DNA of 64,000 bases from Prostheceraeus crozeri (taxonomy: Eukaryota > Platyhelminthes > Polycladida > Euryleptidae): contig CAJQUW010004452.1 in assembly GCA_907163375.1 (NCBI GenBank), positions 353,136-417,135 on the forward strand. The letters run 5' to 3'. The position numbers were made by a program, and so were the translations under genes. The notes under the pieces were generated by a model. It was not told the origin of the DNA. It searched no databases and saw only the letters and a list, made by a program, of their open reading frames with translations. This document shows positions 42,800 through 53,724 of the stretch, piece by piece (positions within the stretch are counted from its first letter, which is position 1; every line of letters starts with the position of its first letter).

Positions 42800-43561
42800 C
42801 TATCCATTAATGACTTTATTCGCGAGAGCACCAGCTAATCCTCCCAAAGCAGGACCGGCAGCTACCATGATGATAGGCGCTAAAAGTGGTAAGAAGCCAC
42901 CGCGTTGTGATAATAGTTTGCGCTTTGTAGGAATTGATGTTTTTGGATTGCTCAAGGTGCGAAGAACTTTACCATGCTTGGCAATTGCATTGGCCTTTTT
43001 GCTATTTAATGTCATATAACGCACTTTTCGCATTTCCGCGCACATTTTACGAATGAAGGCATTGTTTGCCAGCTTCATTGCCTCACATCGATGATATGGT
43101 TTTAATTTTAATAAGCGACGAAGAGTGAGACAGAACTTTTTGTTTGCATTTGATTGACACTTTTGTCTGCGCGAACGGTGAGATGAACGACGTCTAGCCA
43201 TTTTTGCAGAGCAGCGTCGAAACATCACCGACGTAAACGCATTGAAATAGAGGAAGACATTGAGCACAGCACTAGTAAAAAGTAATACACTGAGAACAGC
43301 CACAGTACCAGTGGGATAGTCAGAAGCAGATACATGTGTGGGTAGCTGTAATGCATCATTCAGTGAGGTACTATAGTTCAATGGAAACGGTTCAGCTGTG
43401 TCGTTTTCTGATGTGTTATGAGCCAGACATGAACAATCTGTTTGTACGATGATGCTTGTAAAGCTTAATGCCTTTGCATCAATTGTGCTTAAGTGGAAAC
43501 GGCTTCCCATAAGCAACGTGTAGAATACATAACTCCAAGCAAGGTAATGAAAGAAGACCAT
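42800..43561 (-). CDS. Membrane segment fused to a pX-like basic minor capsid protein
   Basis: An intact 253-codon frame with two unlike halves. Residues 1-120 look like a membrane protein: hydrophobic N-terminus, several N-glycosylation sequons (NTS, NDT, NYS) and a transmembrane helix at about 84-108. From Met121 the protein is very basic (MARRRSSHRSRRQK) and ends in KRKLLSQRGGFLPLLAPIIMV...GGLAGAL, a signature of the small core/minor capsid protein of Polintons resembling adenovirus pX. Either this is a fusion, or two genes in one frame with internal initiation at Met121. Confidence 0.6.
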   Translation of the reverse strand: MVFFHYLAWSYVFYTLLMGSRFHLSTIDAKALSFTSIIVQTDCSCLAHNTSENDTAEPFPLNYSTSLNDALQLPTHVSASDYPTGTVAVLSVLLFTSAVLNVFLYFNAFTSVMFRRCSAKMARRRSSHRSRRQKCQSNANKKFCLTLRRLLKLKPYHRCEAMKLANNAFIRKMCAEMRKVRYMTLNSKKANAIAKHGKVLRTLSNPKTSIPTKRKLLSQRGGFLPLLAPIIMVAAGPALGGLAGALANKVING

Positions 43562-43745
43562 GATGTATCAGTGATGAAAGTGTATTCGTAGACTGCTTTG
43601 GTTTACAATTATAAGATAGCATATAGTCAACATCTTCACAGTTTGCGTGAATGATGATAGCATTACTCAAACGATGTATCATCTCTCTACAATCACTGGA
43701 TGATAAGTTTTTCCAACACAAGAATCCAATGCCTTGTATAATCAT
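43479..43745 (-). CDS. Small hypothetical open frame
   Basis: An 88-codon frame from ATG 43745 (MIIQGIGFLCWKN...), overlapping the start of the downstream gene by 83 bp in another frame. It is cysteine-containing, with no recognised domain. It fills the only gap between the RING gene and the membrane/pX gene, which is the main reason to keep it. Confidence 0.25.
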   Translation of the reverse strand: MIIQGIGFLCWKNLSSSDCREMIHRLSNAIIIHANCEDVDYMLSYNCKPKQSTNTLSSLIHHGLLSLPCLELCILHVAYGKPFPLKHN

Positions 43746-43829
43746 GCTTTCTCTTTTCAATGAGACGGTGATACAGTGGTGTCATGGTCGTAGATGACTG
43801 TTCTAAAATCGACAAGGATTGCATCAAAA

Positions 43830-44333
43830 TCATTTATACACATTGACTGTTGAAACTACTTCTTGATCACAGATGGGACACAACATAGTTTCCAAAGGTA
43901 CATAGCACGTAGAACACATAACAGAATGACAACATGGTAAAAAGAGAAGGGACCGTTCCCTTTTAAAACACTCAACGCAGTTCCGTTCACATAATAATTT
44001 AAACGTCTCTTCTTCCAATTTCTTTCTGAAGTCACTTTTATTGGTAGAGATACTTAACAAATCAGTTGCAAATGTCACATCTTTCTTTTTCACTCCAGAT
44101 CGTACCAATTTCATCCTCCTATTTTCACTATCATTAGATTGCAGCATGGAAAAATCCTCTATCCATCTTCTATCCAAATGATGATTCATAGCATGCTCAT
44201 CTAGATCCATTAGTCTTTCAACTAAAGCGTCAGCTTTAATATTTTCAGTTACATTTGTAACACTTTCTATAGCATTCAACGAATAACCAAGCTCTCTTGC
44301 TACAGAAGTTGGGAAACGAATGCAACTTTTCAT
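43830..44333 (-). CDS. IAP-type RING finger protein without BIR domains
   Basis: A 167-codon frame from ATG 44333. The C-terminus is a C3HC4 RING: C119-x2-C122, C134-x-H136, C140-x2-C143, C152-x2-C155, with LLFLPCCHSVMC and LCPICDQEV phrases typical of inhibitor-of-apoptosis proteins. The N-terminal half has a helix set starting VARELGYSLNAIESV that recalls the UBA-like domain often next to the RING. No BIR domain is present. IAP RINGs act as ubiquitin ligases controlling cell death, so a role in host-cell interaction is likely but inferred. It is probably captured from a host gene. Confidence 0.65.
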   Translation of the reverse strand: MKSCIRFPTSVARELGYSLNAIESVTNVTENIKADALVERLMDLDEHAMNHHLDRRWIEDFSMLQSNDSENRRMKLVRSGVKKKDVTFATDLLSISTNKSDFRKKLEEETFKLLCERNCVECFKRERSLLFLPCCHSVMCSTCYVPLETMLCPICDQEVVSTVNVYK

Positions 44334-44339
44334 CTTCAA

Positions 44340-45176
44340 ATAATTTCAAATGATGATGAGTGTCAGGAATGGACACTCAGTTGAATATGCTTGATATGAC
44401 TTGTACACCTTTGACAGTATTGATGACTCTGTGTAATCTAATACTTTACTTTCACAAACGTGCGTCGAGGTAAATTATTTGACTACACTAACGCTAACAT
44501 TTTATAACATTTGTGTTTCATAAAACGTCATGATCAAACTTTCTAACTATACATCAACCTGTGTTGCAGTAAAACTTTTGTATAACATGATACACTTTCT
44601 GAACACACTCACGAATAAAACTTCGATAATCAAACTTTACTTTCACAAACGTGTGTCACGGTAAAACTATTTGACTACACTAAACGTTGCATTTGCAAAC
44701 CATGATACACTTTCTAACGACACTCACAAGAGCTTGTTCACTAGCGAAGAGAGAAATGAGCTTGTGGCTGCGTGTCGCGCAAGAGTGCCCTCCCATTTCA
44801 TCCCTTCATCATTTAGCCTCGGTGATAGAGGCAAGCAGAACTCATGGTTCATTCTCGCATGTATGGCCAACTATCGGGAGACAAGTGCAATGGAGATTTT
44901 ATGAGGCAATCTGTGGCAGATAGCTAAATGTCGCCCTGGCGGTCAGAGTACAACGTTGAGACGAAAGGCGACCACTTGGAAAAATGACGCAGAGAGGTTT
45001 CACAAGGATTACTATTGCCAACGTCCCGTGCAGTACTCATCGCTACGGACTTCACCGCTGTCTCAAAAGAACGACCATCAACAGGAAGTATGACATCGAA
45101 AATCTCCGTGACTTGCACCGTCAATGACTTGATAGCCAGACATGAAAACCGGTGGAGTTGGTAAGAGGTTGGTAGA
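44340..45176. promoter_or_regulatory. Noncoding region with direct repeats and a promoter-like copy
   Basis: Two direct repeats of about 60 bp (44447-44507 and 44637-44697) share ACTTTCACAAACGTG and TTTGACTACACTAA. A stretch at about 44545-44830 is the diverged inverse of 30440-30650. Around 44830-44860 AGGCAAGCAGAACTCATGG and TTCATTCTC match the promoter-like relic at 31203. No gene is identified. Confidence 0.45.
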
Positions 45177-47088
45177 CTTTGATCAGCTTGATAGCAAGCC
45201 GTAGAGAGGGATAGCAAGCCGTGATTCACAAGCGTTTTGCAATGGAGATGTTTAGATGCCACCCATGACAAGATAGCTAAGACTCAACCGATTGGCGTGC
45301 AAAGTGCTACGTTGAGAACTGTGTCAAATGCCCAACATGAGTTGCCCCAGCGGTTTCGGTCTAGAATATGACACACTCCCTTTCCACACTTATCACTACG
45401 CATCATCCGCGTCCCGAAGGAACACCCTGTCAGTGGAATATTACAGCAAAACTCTCCGTGTCTTCAACTTTTTAGCGCTACTTATGAAATTTTATAAGTA
45501 GTCTGTCAATATAGGTCTGATGAATAGCAATCGAACCTTTTGAATCAAGTCAGACGGACTTGTAGAAGCAAAGTTGCAAGCCTTTAAAGTTTTGGAGTCT
45601 TTTATGGCCTTGGAGACGAAGGCCATCTCCTGGCGAACCTTTAAGTCTGACGCCTCAGCTGATATCAGCATTGAAATTTTCTAAGTCGGTTTCCTACTCG
45701 GTTTCCTACGGAAACCCGAAATTTGGAATGTCCGATGCTATCATCGGAGCTCCGGAGTTCACCTACCCCAACCCAGTCGGGGGGGGAGAACTGACTTCCA
45801 CAAGCAGAGATTCCACTTATATAGTTTGTGGCGATCAGCTGATGACGCAATATCCATCATCCAAATCTTTAAACACGTCTATCTCCGGTTCTAGTGCTCC
45901 GATTGACTTCAAATTTTGATAGGGTAGTCTTCTCACACTCAGGTTTCATGGAAGCCATCCCTCAACTTTCTCCGATCACCAGAAGTTGACTTAAAACACT
46001 CGCCCATTTCTTCAAAAATAACCAAAGTCTTGGAAAATGAGCAAACATTCGATTTTAAACAAGCTCTCATTTGGAAACGGAGCCTGCCATAGGTCTCAAA
46101 ATGAAGGAGCCTAGAAAACAAAGTGCAGTCTTGCCCGTAAAAGAAACCCGACGTCTTCACTCACTTCCATTCCTGAGTGAGAAATCGTCAAAGTTGGCTA
46201 AAATAGCGACATTTCACATTTGGACTTGAAAACTGAAAACCTCACCAAAGTCCATTTCACACCTTTCTGAGCAATTTTGGAGTTTTCGACCAACTTGGTC
46301 GGTTGAGTCGTCGGGGGGTGGGGGGGCGATTTTTCACCGACCCAACTTTTGACGACAAACACGATGAGATGGGTCTCGGAGCTCAATTCTAACAGTTTGA
46401 AATTTTTTTTCACGAAAAAATCCTAAGTGTCGAGGCCCAAGGTGACGAAAATTTTCGAAAAAAAATTTTGTGCGAATTTCAACCTGAAACCTTGATAGAA
46501 GTTTGTTTCACATGATTCTGAACAACTTTGGTCTTTTCAACTAACTTGGTCGATTGAGTCGTTGGGGGGGGGGGGGGGGGCGATTTTTCATGAAAATGTC
46601 AAACATTCCATTTTCGATGAGGAACACGATGGGATGACCAACTTGGTCGGTTGAGTAGTCGTCGGGGGGGGGGGGACAGTTTCGTCCTCTCGGACCCATC
46701 CTTCCATCACATCCTTAGCGCTTTCCCTCACCTTCCTTCCAGAGGGGGGGGGCTGAGTCAGCATGATGACTCATCGTTGCTCACACGCGAGGTCATCACC
46801 TAAGGTCACGTGAGGTCATCCCCTAAGGTCACGCGAGGTCATCACCTGAGGTCACGCGAGGTGATCACATAAGGTCACGCGAGGTCACGGGGCTGAGTCA
46901 GCATGATGACTCATCGTTGCACATTTTGTGCTTCCTTTTGGGATGGGATTTCACCTAAGGTCACGCGAGGTCATCACCTTAAGTCAGGCGAGGTCATTCC
47001 CTAAGGTCACGCGAGGTCACGGGGCTGAGTCTACATGATGACTCATCGTTGCACATTTTGTGCTTCCTTTTGGGATGGGATTACTACT
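45177..47088 (-). repeat. Right terminal inverted repeat of element 1
   Basis: 1.91-kb inverse of the left TIR. It lacks the segment of about 134 bp present at 29119-29252; the junction (GAAGAC/ACGGAG) has a 3-bp GAC microhomology. It has its own AGGTCA arrays, shorter than on the left, at 46788-46889 and 46952-47022. Confidence 0.9.
46788..47022 (-). repeat. AGGTCA direct-repeat arrays, right TIR
   Basis: AGGTCACGCGAGGTCA units, 5 and 3 copies or so in two blocks separated by the duplicated terminal module. Copy number differs from the left arm (about 8 and 3), so the arrays evolve by slippage. Confidence 0.75.
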
Positions 47089-47094
47089 CAGCTG
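47089..47094. repeat. Target-site duplication CAGCTG (right)
   Basis: Matches 27280-27285 and directly follows the ACT end of the right TIR. Confidence 0.85.
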
Positions 47095-49589
47095 CCACGA
47101 CAGTTGCTGATTACTCCTCTGCTTTCAGTTGTGCTCATATTGTTACGCCATTCTCAGACTCTGATGCCTCATTTAGATTATCTGTAAAAAAATCATAAGA
47201 ATCGGTGCCAGAGTTTGTGATCAATAATTCGATTCTTCCTTTTGTCACTTTCTCCATTGAAAGATAAAAAGAAGGAAACTTAAGCACTACTCGATTGATG
47301 CACGAACTGTTTGCAAGGCGTGGATGTAATAATTAATAAGGCGTACCAACAAAATTTAACAACAGACTTTTCCTGCTCAGCTGCTGTCTGAGATCAAGAT
47401 CATACTGTATATTCGCAAAAGTAATTTGAAAATGTCCACGATGATGCAGACGTAAAATTTATGTACGATTCATAAGAAATTGCTCGGTAAACTTAAATAG
47501 ACGGACAAGCAAGCTGTCGTCAGCTACTACAGTTCATTTAAGTAAATATCACTCGATGGGTAATGACATTGAAGAAGTGCAGTACACGTCTTCAGGCGGG
47601 GAAGGGTTACATGGAATTTTTTTACCAATGCTCAACTGAGCAGATTACTTTTGTCGTTTGATGAATTAAAAGACAAGATTGAAAGAATGTCTTATTTATT
47701 TCGATACAAAAACGAGTCACTGAAGAAGAGAGATTCATCCAATGCTATGCATTGTATGTCACTGCGCAGTTTGACAACATATCAATGAATCGTTTACATA
47801 GCTTCATCTGTTACAATACAATTATTATATATATATTCCGATATTCTGCAGAATGCACCGAATTTTGAGGAAAGAACAAAAAGTGAAGAACATTTTATTC
47901 GTGACTACAATGCCAATAAAAATATAGTAAATTATTGATGGATTTGACTACAGACTAGAATTTTGCACACGTACTAGAGTTGTTCTGCATCGCATCGAAA
48001 ACTATTTTCTGACTGTTTTTTGCTTAAGTAGCACATTCAACTGATCCAATGTTCGTCGGTGGGCGCGAGAAAGTTCTCATTTTCAATAAAGAATGTGACC
48101 AAAACACCAAGCTGGTTGCTGGATAGGGAGGAATAATCACGGGAGATAATTAGAAGTGATTGCTATTTTGACGTTCTGCGATCACCTGTCATCCCACATT
48201 TTACAAATGGAAGAGGCGCTCAACTGATTTACCAACAAGATGATGCATCAGTCATTCTGCAGCGACTTTTCTTGTGGTATTGTGTCACATTTGTACGTGC
48301 AACTTCCATGAAGATACATTGGAGGAATTGAGTGACCCTCATCTTCAAACAATCCGACCCTGTTTTTTGGACTTCCTTGCGTCAAAATATGATTAGGAGC
48401 CAGAAGTCGTTTATCGAGACTCAATTCCTGGTTGAAGAATTGAAGGATATAAGGCACTACGATTTCTCGCGAAATATTTAAACGCACAATGAGAAGCTTC
48501 GTTAAACGTCTTCATCAATCTGTTGAAGCTGAATCTGACTTATTTGAGTAAAATGTTTTGGTACTTCTCAGTGACAAATTTGTTTCTAATAGTATAAATA
48601 TCTAATCATGCTGATCGCTTTCTTTGTCAGTAAAATTAATTCCCTATCAGTGGCTCTTCAAACGCCAAAACTATTTCTTTTCACCCTGTACATGTGCATA
48701 TATAAATTATGCAATGTAGAGATGACATTAAGCATGAACAATGTGCAATTAGTTTTAAAGCTACAGGAAATTGAACGTGTCTTATTTTGGTAAAAAGCTA
48801 TGCTATACCAAAAGTATGATTGCTGTCAAAATGGGGTGATTAGAGTCGATAGACATGTGTCAACTTACTTCAGCGTATGTGAATCTTGAGGTTGATTTAA
48901 CTTATATCATTTATATAAAGCTTTAGATTAGGTCCATAAGATACCTAACTTTCCAAAGTTCACACTGTCTAGTGGCGGATCGTGACTTTGGCTCAGGTGG
49001 GTGGGGCACAAAATCGGCCTATTCCTTTAACTGCAGCATTTCACGTACTTCGACAAAGTCATCACAGATGTTTTGTAGAACATAGCAAAATCAAATTTAC
49101 TTGTAGCTTTAAAATTGGATTGACTCAGACCTATAGCGCACAATGGTTCATTTAGGCTCAGTATATTTCTGATACAGCTATTGACTAACTCTCGGTGTCT
49201 AGTTCCTTGTAGCTTAAGTTGTAGGAGTTTTTAATCTCATGCATTGGTATAAGCTTCATATTTACATAAATGAGCAGACTACTAGATAAATGTTAGCAGT
49301 ATATCATCATTGAATTCTTTAATTAAGTAATTCAACGGAATTATTAATAATTTACAAATATCAAAGTATTCCTCTGCTTTCGGAAATTTGACTCAATGTA
49401 TTAAGAAATTGAACAGCCTCACTACAAGTGAAGGTCCTTTATCACAAGGAATATCGTCTCTACGGCATCTTCAATATTCCTCTGGCCAGAAGTCTCAAGT
49501 TGGGATAACCTGGAGGATTTCTGGTTTATGCAAGTGATTTTTAATCTTTATTGACTATTTTTTGGCACAAAACCTTGTCAGTTTATATT
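47095..49589. other. Intergenic, nothing recognised
   Basis: AT-rich flank of the Polinton without convincing genes or elements. Confidence 0.45.
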
Positions 49590-49691
49590 TTAGGATGGTG
49601 CACCACCACAGTTTCCCTCGTTGTGCGGAGTTGGCTGGACGAAAAATTTCTCATGAGATGCATCGCTCGTCGTGTTGCAGTGGAGTGGCCC

Positions 49692-51029
49692 AAAGATATT
49701 TAATTGTTTAAAAGGGCTAGATGAGAAATAGATGCCTGAATTTGAACCCATTTTAGTACGATCCTTATCGTGGCAAAAAGGCATTACGGCAATGGGGCGA
49801 AATTGCTGTTTTGTCGGCTGCACGGAGTGCAATGCGACAAAAAGCCTTGGAAATGGAACATGATGTAAAGCACAATTCACTGATACTGTATGATAAGTTT
49901 CAAGAATATTTGTTCTGTAGTTTCTCTGAAAAAAATTGTTGAAGATGAGAGCGGTGATGCAGCAATTTAGTGCAGTACTATCAATTTGGAAGAAAAAATA
50001 TTCACATGAAGACTGATGAGTATTGATAAGCACACAACTCCCTCTGTTGAAATCATGACTATTAACAAATTCAGTGAGAATCCGAATATTACACTGAGCA
50101 ATTGGCTATTAATAAGGCTCAACCATGTCAACAACGCTCTTCGAGTTATTCACCAGGCTGAAACTACAACATGGATCCATGCATTGCAGATAATTAACAG
50201 AGGGCATTTAAGGTCCAAGTGGAATCGACCATCGGATGTCTGTCAATGTCAAAGATGTTGTCAATGTGCATTGTACTGTATAACATGCGTAATATATGTT
50301 GTTTGTTTTTATTTGCTTAAGCCAATTTTATATCAAATTTTCTGATAATTCATATATATTTTTTCTGTTGTGTCAGGTAATTTCTTACCACAAAATTACA
50401 TTTACGCGTTAGATTATTGCCAAGCTTGGCAATCGCGTTTGGCGTGGCCGGGCAACGGTGGGCACAGCAACGATATTACATGTACAACCATAGCCAGGCT
50501 TCGCACTTATTACAAAGAAACAATCTGCAAGATCAAAAGTAAAGACGCGGCTCAATTTTCTGTTCAGAAAAGTCATTTAATCATGTATTAGGTGAATTGT
50601 AAGTGAACTTTACTCTGCTTTTATCTAAGAATGAAACAATTGGTTTTCATTTGTGCTATTCCTATATAACATGCGCTCTTCAGATTTAATATTCAACTCA
50701 CATAAAATAATGCAATGAAGTCTAATTGAAAGAATTGTGTGCCCTTATTTACAACTGCGTTTTGCAAGACATCTGAAAAAGAAGAATAGACTATATTTGT
50801 TGTAATTTGGACGTTGTTTTCAGACATGTATAAAAATTCCTTGATTTATTATTAAAATGCGTTTTGGTTCTGTAATTACTAAAAAGAGGTAATGAAAAGG
50901 AAGATTTGTTGCTCGATTACAAATATTTTCAAATTCATGGAATATCAGCTGATTTTCACTGGTTTCGTTGTACACAAGGTAAAAACACGTATATTTCCTA
51001 TCTAACCCTTTATAATATTTAATATCTTT
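49692..51029. mobile_element. Nonautonomous DNA transposon with 10-bp target duplication (Mutator-like?)
   Basis: A 1,338-bp insertion flanked by GGAGTGGCCC at 49682-49691 and 51030-51039. The ends form imperfect TIRs of about 40 bp (AAAGATATTTAATTG... against AAAGATATTAAATATT...). Duplications of 9-10 bp are typical of Mutator-like elements, but no transposase is present and the AAAG terminus is not diagnostic, so superfamily assignment is tentative. Confidence 0.6.
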
Positions 51030-51095
51030 GGAGTGGCCCCACAGATCCCCGACTTAACCCCGCTCGACTTCTTCGTAAAAGGCTATCTTAAACAG

Positions 51096-52235
51096 CAGAG
51101 ATGTAACCGGTCCGGAATATTCCAGACCGGACCGGCGACCGGCACCGGTATACCGGCGTCCGGCAGTGGACCGACGACCGGCATTGGACTGGCGACCGGA
51201 TCTTTCGATGAATATATAGAGTTAAACATTGTTGCCTATAACTTGATACCGCATAAAATTACAAGCGAATAGGCCTGTCGTGAGGTCAGTTATGGAGGCT
51301 GTAGGCCGAAACCTGATGTGCGAGCCTACTAGGCTATCGGCTCATAGAGTAGACTAAGCATAAGATTGATGTATAGCTGTAGGTAGGCATTAATATAATG
51401 TACAGGCCTACGATGCACTATATTTAGGCCTTTATATATAGGCCCATCTTGTACCAGATAGGTCCTTTATAGTAGGCTAGACCTGCCTGTTATATGCTTA
51501 GCAGGCCCTAGCTACATGTTAGAATGTTACAATTCCTAGCCTAGGCTAGGAACACTTGATTTGATTTTGTCTAGAGCTAGGTTTATGCAGCATCATCTAT
51601 TGAACGTACCTTTGTAACATTTTACGACAACAAGCTAGAGATTTAGAAGGACACGACGGTGGCGGTACTCTGCATGATTTTGTTTTACATAGACGTATGG
51701 CAAAATGTAGTCTAAGCTTAGTTATCAGATTAAAATCCTTCAGTTCCCCATATACTACACCTAATGGAAAGAGACATAGGTGATTACATTTTTATATGTT
51801 AATTTTTCACAACAATTAAAAGTTCTAGAATTTCATTGGCAGTGCAATGGGAAAAAATAAGATGGAATGGCCTAACTAAGTCAAAAGATGCCTAGCACCG
51901 AGAAACAGCCACTGTTACCTGAGAAGATTGCGCGCCTTGCTGGTGAAAGCACGTGATCAAGTCATCAAGCATCGAACGGGAAAGTGCGTACCGGATAGAT
52001 ATCAGAATTGCATGCACAGAAGTTTTCACGCCTAGAGGAGAGCGCATACCGTATGTAAATGTGCCTTGAAAACGGCTGCTAAAATTAACAATTTACTGAT
52101 TGTCATGATGGATTCAACATGAAGGACCGGATGAAATTATGCCGATGTGACCGTCTCTGCCGGTATTGGCCGGTCTGATTTTTCAGACCGGACCGGCAAC
52201 CTGCGCCGGTCTACCGGCGACCGGTTACATCTCTG
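51096..52235. mobile_element. Nonautonomous hAT element with 8-bp target duplication
   Basis: A 1,140-bp insertion starting CAGAGATGTAACCGGTC and ending GACCGGTTACATCTCTG, flanked by TTAAACAG at 51088-51095 and 52236-52243. The CAGAGATG end and 8-bp duplication are the hAT signature. Subterminal regions are packed with CCGG(A/T)CCGG-like words; the interior is rich in AGGCCTA. No transposase gene is present. Confidence 0.85.
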
Positions 52236-52700
52236 TTAAACAGATAGTTTACGCTACGAAACCCTGAAATACCAATGATCTCAAAAAAATTTGGCGGGTT
52301 GTTCAGAGTATTAGCAACACTGTTGGTCTTCTCGCAAAAGTGATGCTAAAGTTTCGTCGTCATCTTTCTGCCTGAGAGCGTTGGTTTCCACATTGAACAG
52401 TTGAAAAGTTATCATTCAAATGACATATAACGATAGTCGGATTCGTACAATTATATTCTACCCGATTCGTAGAATACAGACGACTTTTAAGTATCTTTTT
52501 CTTGATATTTTTGAGAAATATACATATGATACTACTAATTATATACTTCTTATAATAAACTCATTTGCAAAACTTTGCTGTCATAATTAGTAACCGCAAA
52601 CCCTGAGCATCCTTAGGGCACATAGTCCTCAACATAAAACGCAATATGAAATCAGAGTTTGTACACATCAAAAAAATACTTTTTTTAATCACCCTGTATA

Positions 52701-52879
52701 ACAGTTTCTTTACTTTTCTGCCTATTGGTAAAAACGGAATCAATATTATAGTCAATGAGAGGCACCGAGGGCTCCTTCTACGCTGCTCATTTGATCATGC
52801 GTTCCTGTAGTGTTGAATGTGACTATTTCTCTGACACATGTGACATTCGAATATTGCAATGTCAGTAATGGGCAAAAGA
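52701..52879. other. Spacer between transposon relic and element 2
   Basis: No feature recognised. Confidence 0.4.
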
Positions 52880-53090
52880 CCGTTCCAGGACACCATAAAA
52901 TCAAAAAAATTGGTATCTTTAAAAACGACATAAATTCATGAATTTGAACCCTTTTTCAGGTTTTTAAGACCTAAATTCATGAATTTAGTCCATTCAAAAA
53001 GTACCATTTTTTCAAAAAATGACATTTTTAAAAACGACATAAATTCATGAATTTGAACCCTTTTTCAGGTTATGAAGACCTAAATTCATA

Positions 53091-53124
53091 AATCGGCTAA
53101 AGCCAGAGGAGCTTCGCTCCGATT
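53091..53124 (-). repeat. Palindromic mini-element, type B
   Basis: 34 bp between AATCGG and CCGATT, with GAGCTTCGCTC inside (GAA loop on the other strand). Identical, inverted, to the two copies inside the polymerase gene at 61915 and 61969; here it is intergenic. Confidence 0.75.
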
Positions 53125-53188
53125 TGGGCGTTTTTAAAAATACCCAATTTTCAAATTTTTCAAAATCTCAAAATTTGAGAATTACAAT

Positions 53189-53216
53189 CGGGCGAAGCCC
53201 TAGAACCTTCGGTTCG
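53189..53216 (+). repeat. Palindromic mini-element, type A'
   Basis: CGGGCGAAGCCC followed by GAACCTTCGGTTC, two adjacent hairpins, in intergenic DNA. Coding copies of the same type are at 61411 and 63197. Confidence 0.7.
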
Positions 53217-53435
53217 ATTTTCATTGCTTAAATCATGACCGTTCCAGGACACCAAAAATCATAAAAGTTGAGAATTTCAAATTTGTGATTATGACATTTT
53301 TCATTGCTTAAATCATGACCGTTCCAGGTCATGTAAAACCGGACACCGAAAATCATAAAAGTTGAGAATTTCAAATTCATGAATTTTATCCATCTTTCAG
53401 GTTTTTAAAATATATCATGTGACTAAAAATATTTG

Positions 53436-53484
53436 AAGGAATTGACATATTCTTAACAATAAGTTTAGGTACTTTTACAATTGT
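53436..53484 (+). pseudogene. Short duplicated piece of the membrane-protein gene
   Basis: 49 bp nearly identical to 55451-55499, which encodes the start of the first membrane segment of the 226-residue protein. No flanking coding sequence is duplicated. Confidence 0.6.
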
Positions 53485-53724
53485 CATTCAAGGGTAGAGA
53501 ACATCTGCTTCCCGCATTTATGAATAAAATGCATTTCAGTGTAAGGAGCTGTGTCCTCCAACTCAAACATTTGAAAGGAAACAATGTATGAAAGAACAAA
53601 CAGCTGCTACACCCACTTATTCATTTGTAAAGACGTCGCGTATAATTGCAGCATGTAGGAAGTAAGACTTCATTTACAATTCCATTAATCAGAACTAGTG
53701 ACTGTTTTCTTTCCTTATTGCAAA

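Larger units (their letters stand above)
27286..47088. mobile_element. Complete but decayed Polinton/Maverick (element 1), 19.8 kb
   Basis: The element begins AGTAGTAATCCC and ends GGGATTACTACT, lies between CAGCTG duplications and has TIRs of about 2 kb. Its genes are the Polinton morphogenesis set: rve integrase, adenovirus-type protease, packaging ATPase, double-jelly-roll capsid protein, penton-like protein and small basic capsid proteins. Capsid and integrase resemble the worm proteins known as F54H12.2 and F54H12.3. No protein-primed DNA polymerase is detected anywhere. Capsid, integrase, ATPase and one small gene are broken, so the copy is a fossil. About 3.1 kb of its length is a nested DNA transposon. 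Confidence 0.92.
49590..52700 (+). pseudogene. Mariner-type transposase relic split by two insertions
   Basis: Three blocks read in order on the plus strand. 49590-49691 encodes a decayed QDGAPPQF...W segment ending at the WPP junction. 51030-51095 encodes PQIPDLTPLDFFVKGYLK, the DDE_3 region around the last catalytic Asp. 52244-52400 encodes a degraded IWRVVQSISNTVG-like C-terminal tail. An end resembling a mariner terminus (TTAATCACCCTGTAT) lies at about 52684-52699. The gaps between blocks are exactly the two elements at 49692-51029 and 51096-52235. The relic itself has frameshifts and stops. Confidence 0.65.
52885..53410. repeat. Repeat-rich left end of element 2
   Basis: Interleaved repeats: ACGACATAAATTCATGAATTT...CCCTTTTTCAGG at 52925 and 53034 (period about 108 bp), and TCATTGCTTAAATCATGACC / CATAAAAGTTGAGAATTTC at 53221 and 53301 (period about 80 bp). 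GACCGTTCCAGG occurs three times. This may be the terminal or subterminal repeat of the element. Confidence 0.5.

Noticed and set aside
44671-44923. Overlapping frames in the right inner flank
   Set aside because: They cover the diverged inverted copy of noncoding DNA at 30440-30650 and have no consistent protein.
49590-50033. 147-codon minus-strand frame
   Set aside because: It lies partly opposite the mariner transposase block and crosses the insertion boundary at 49692; a shadow frame.
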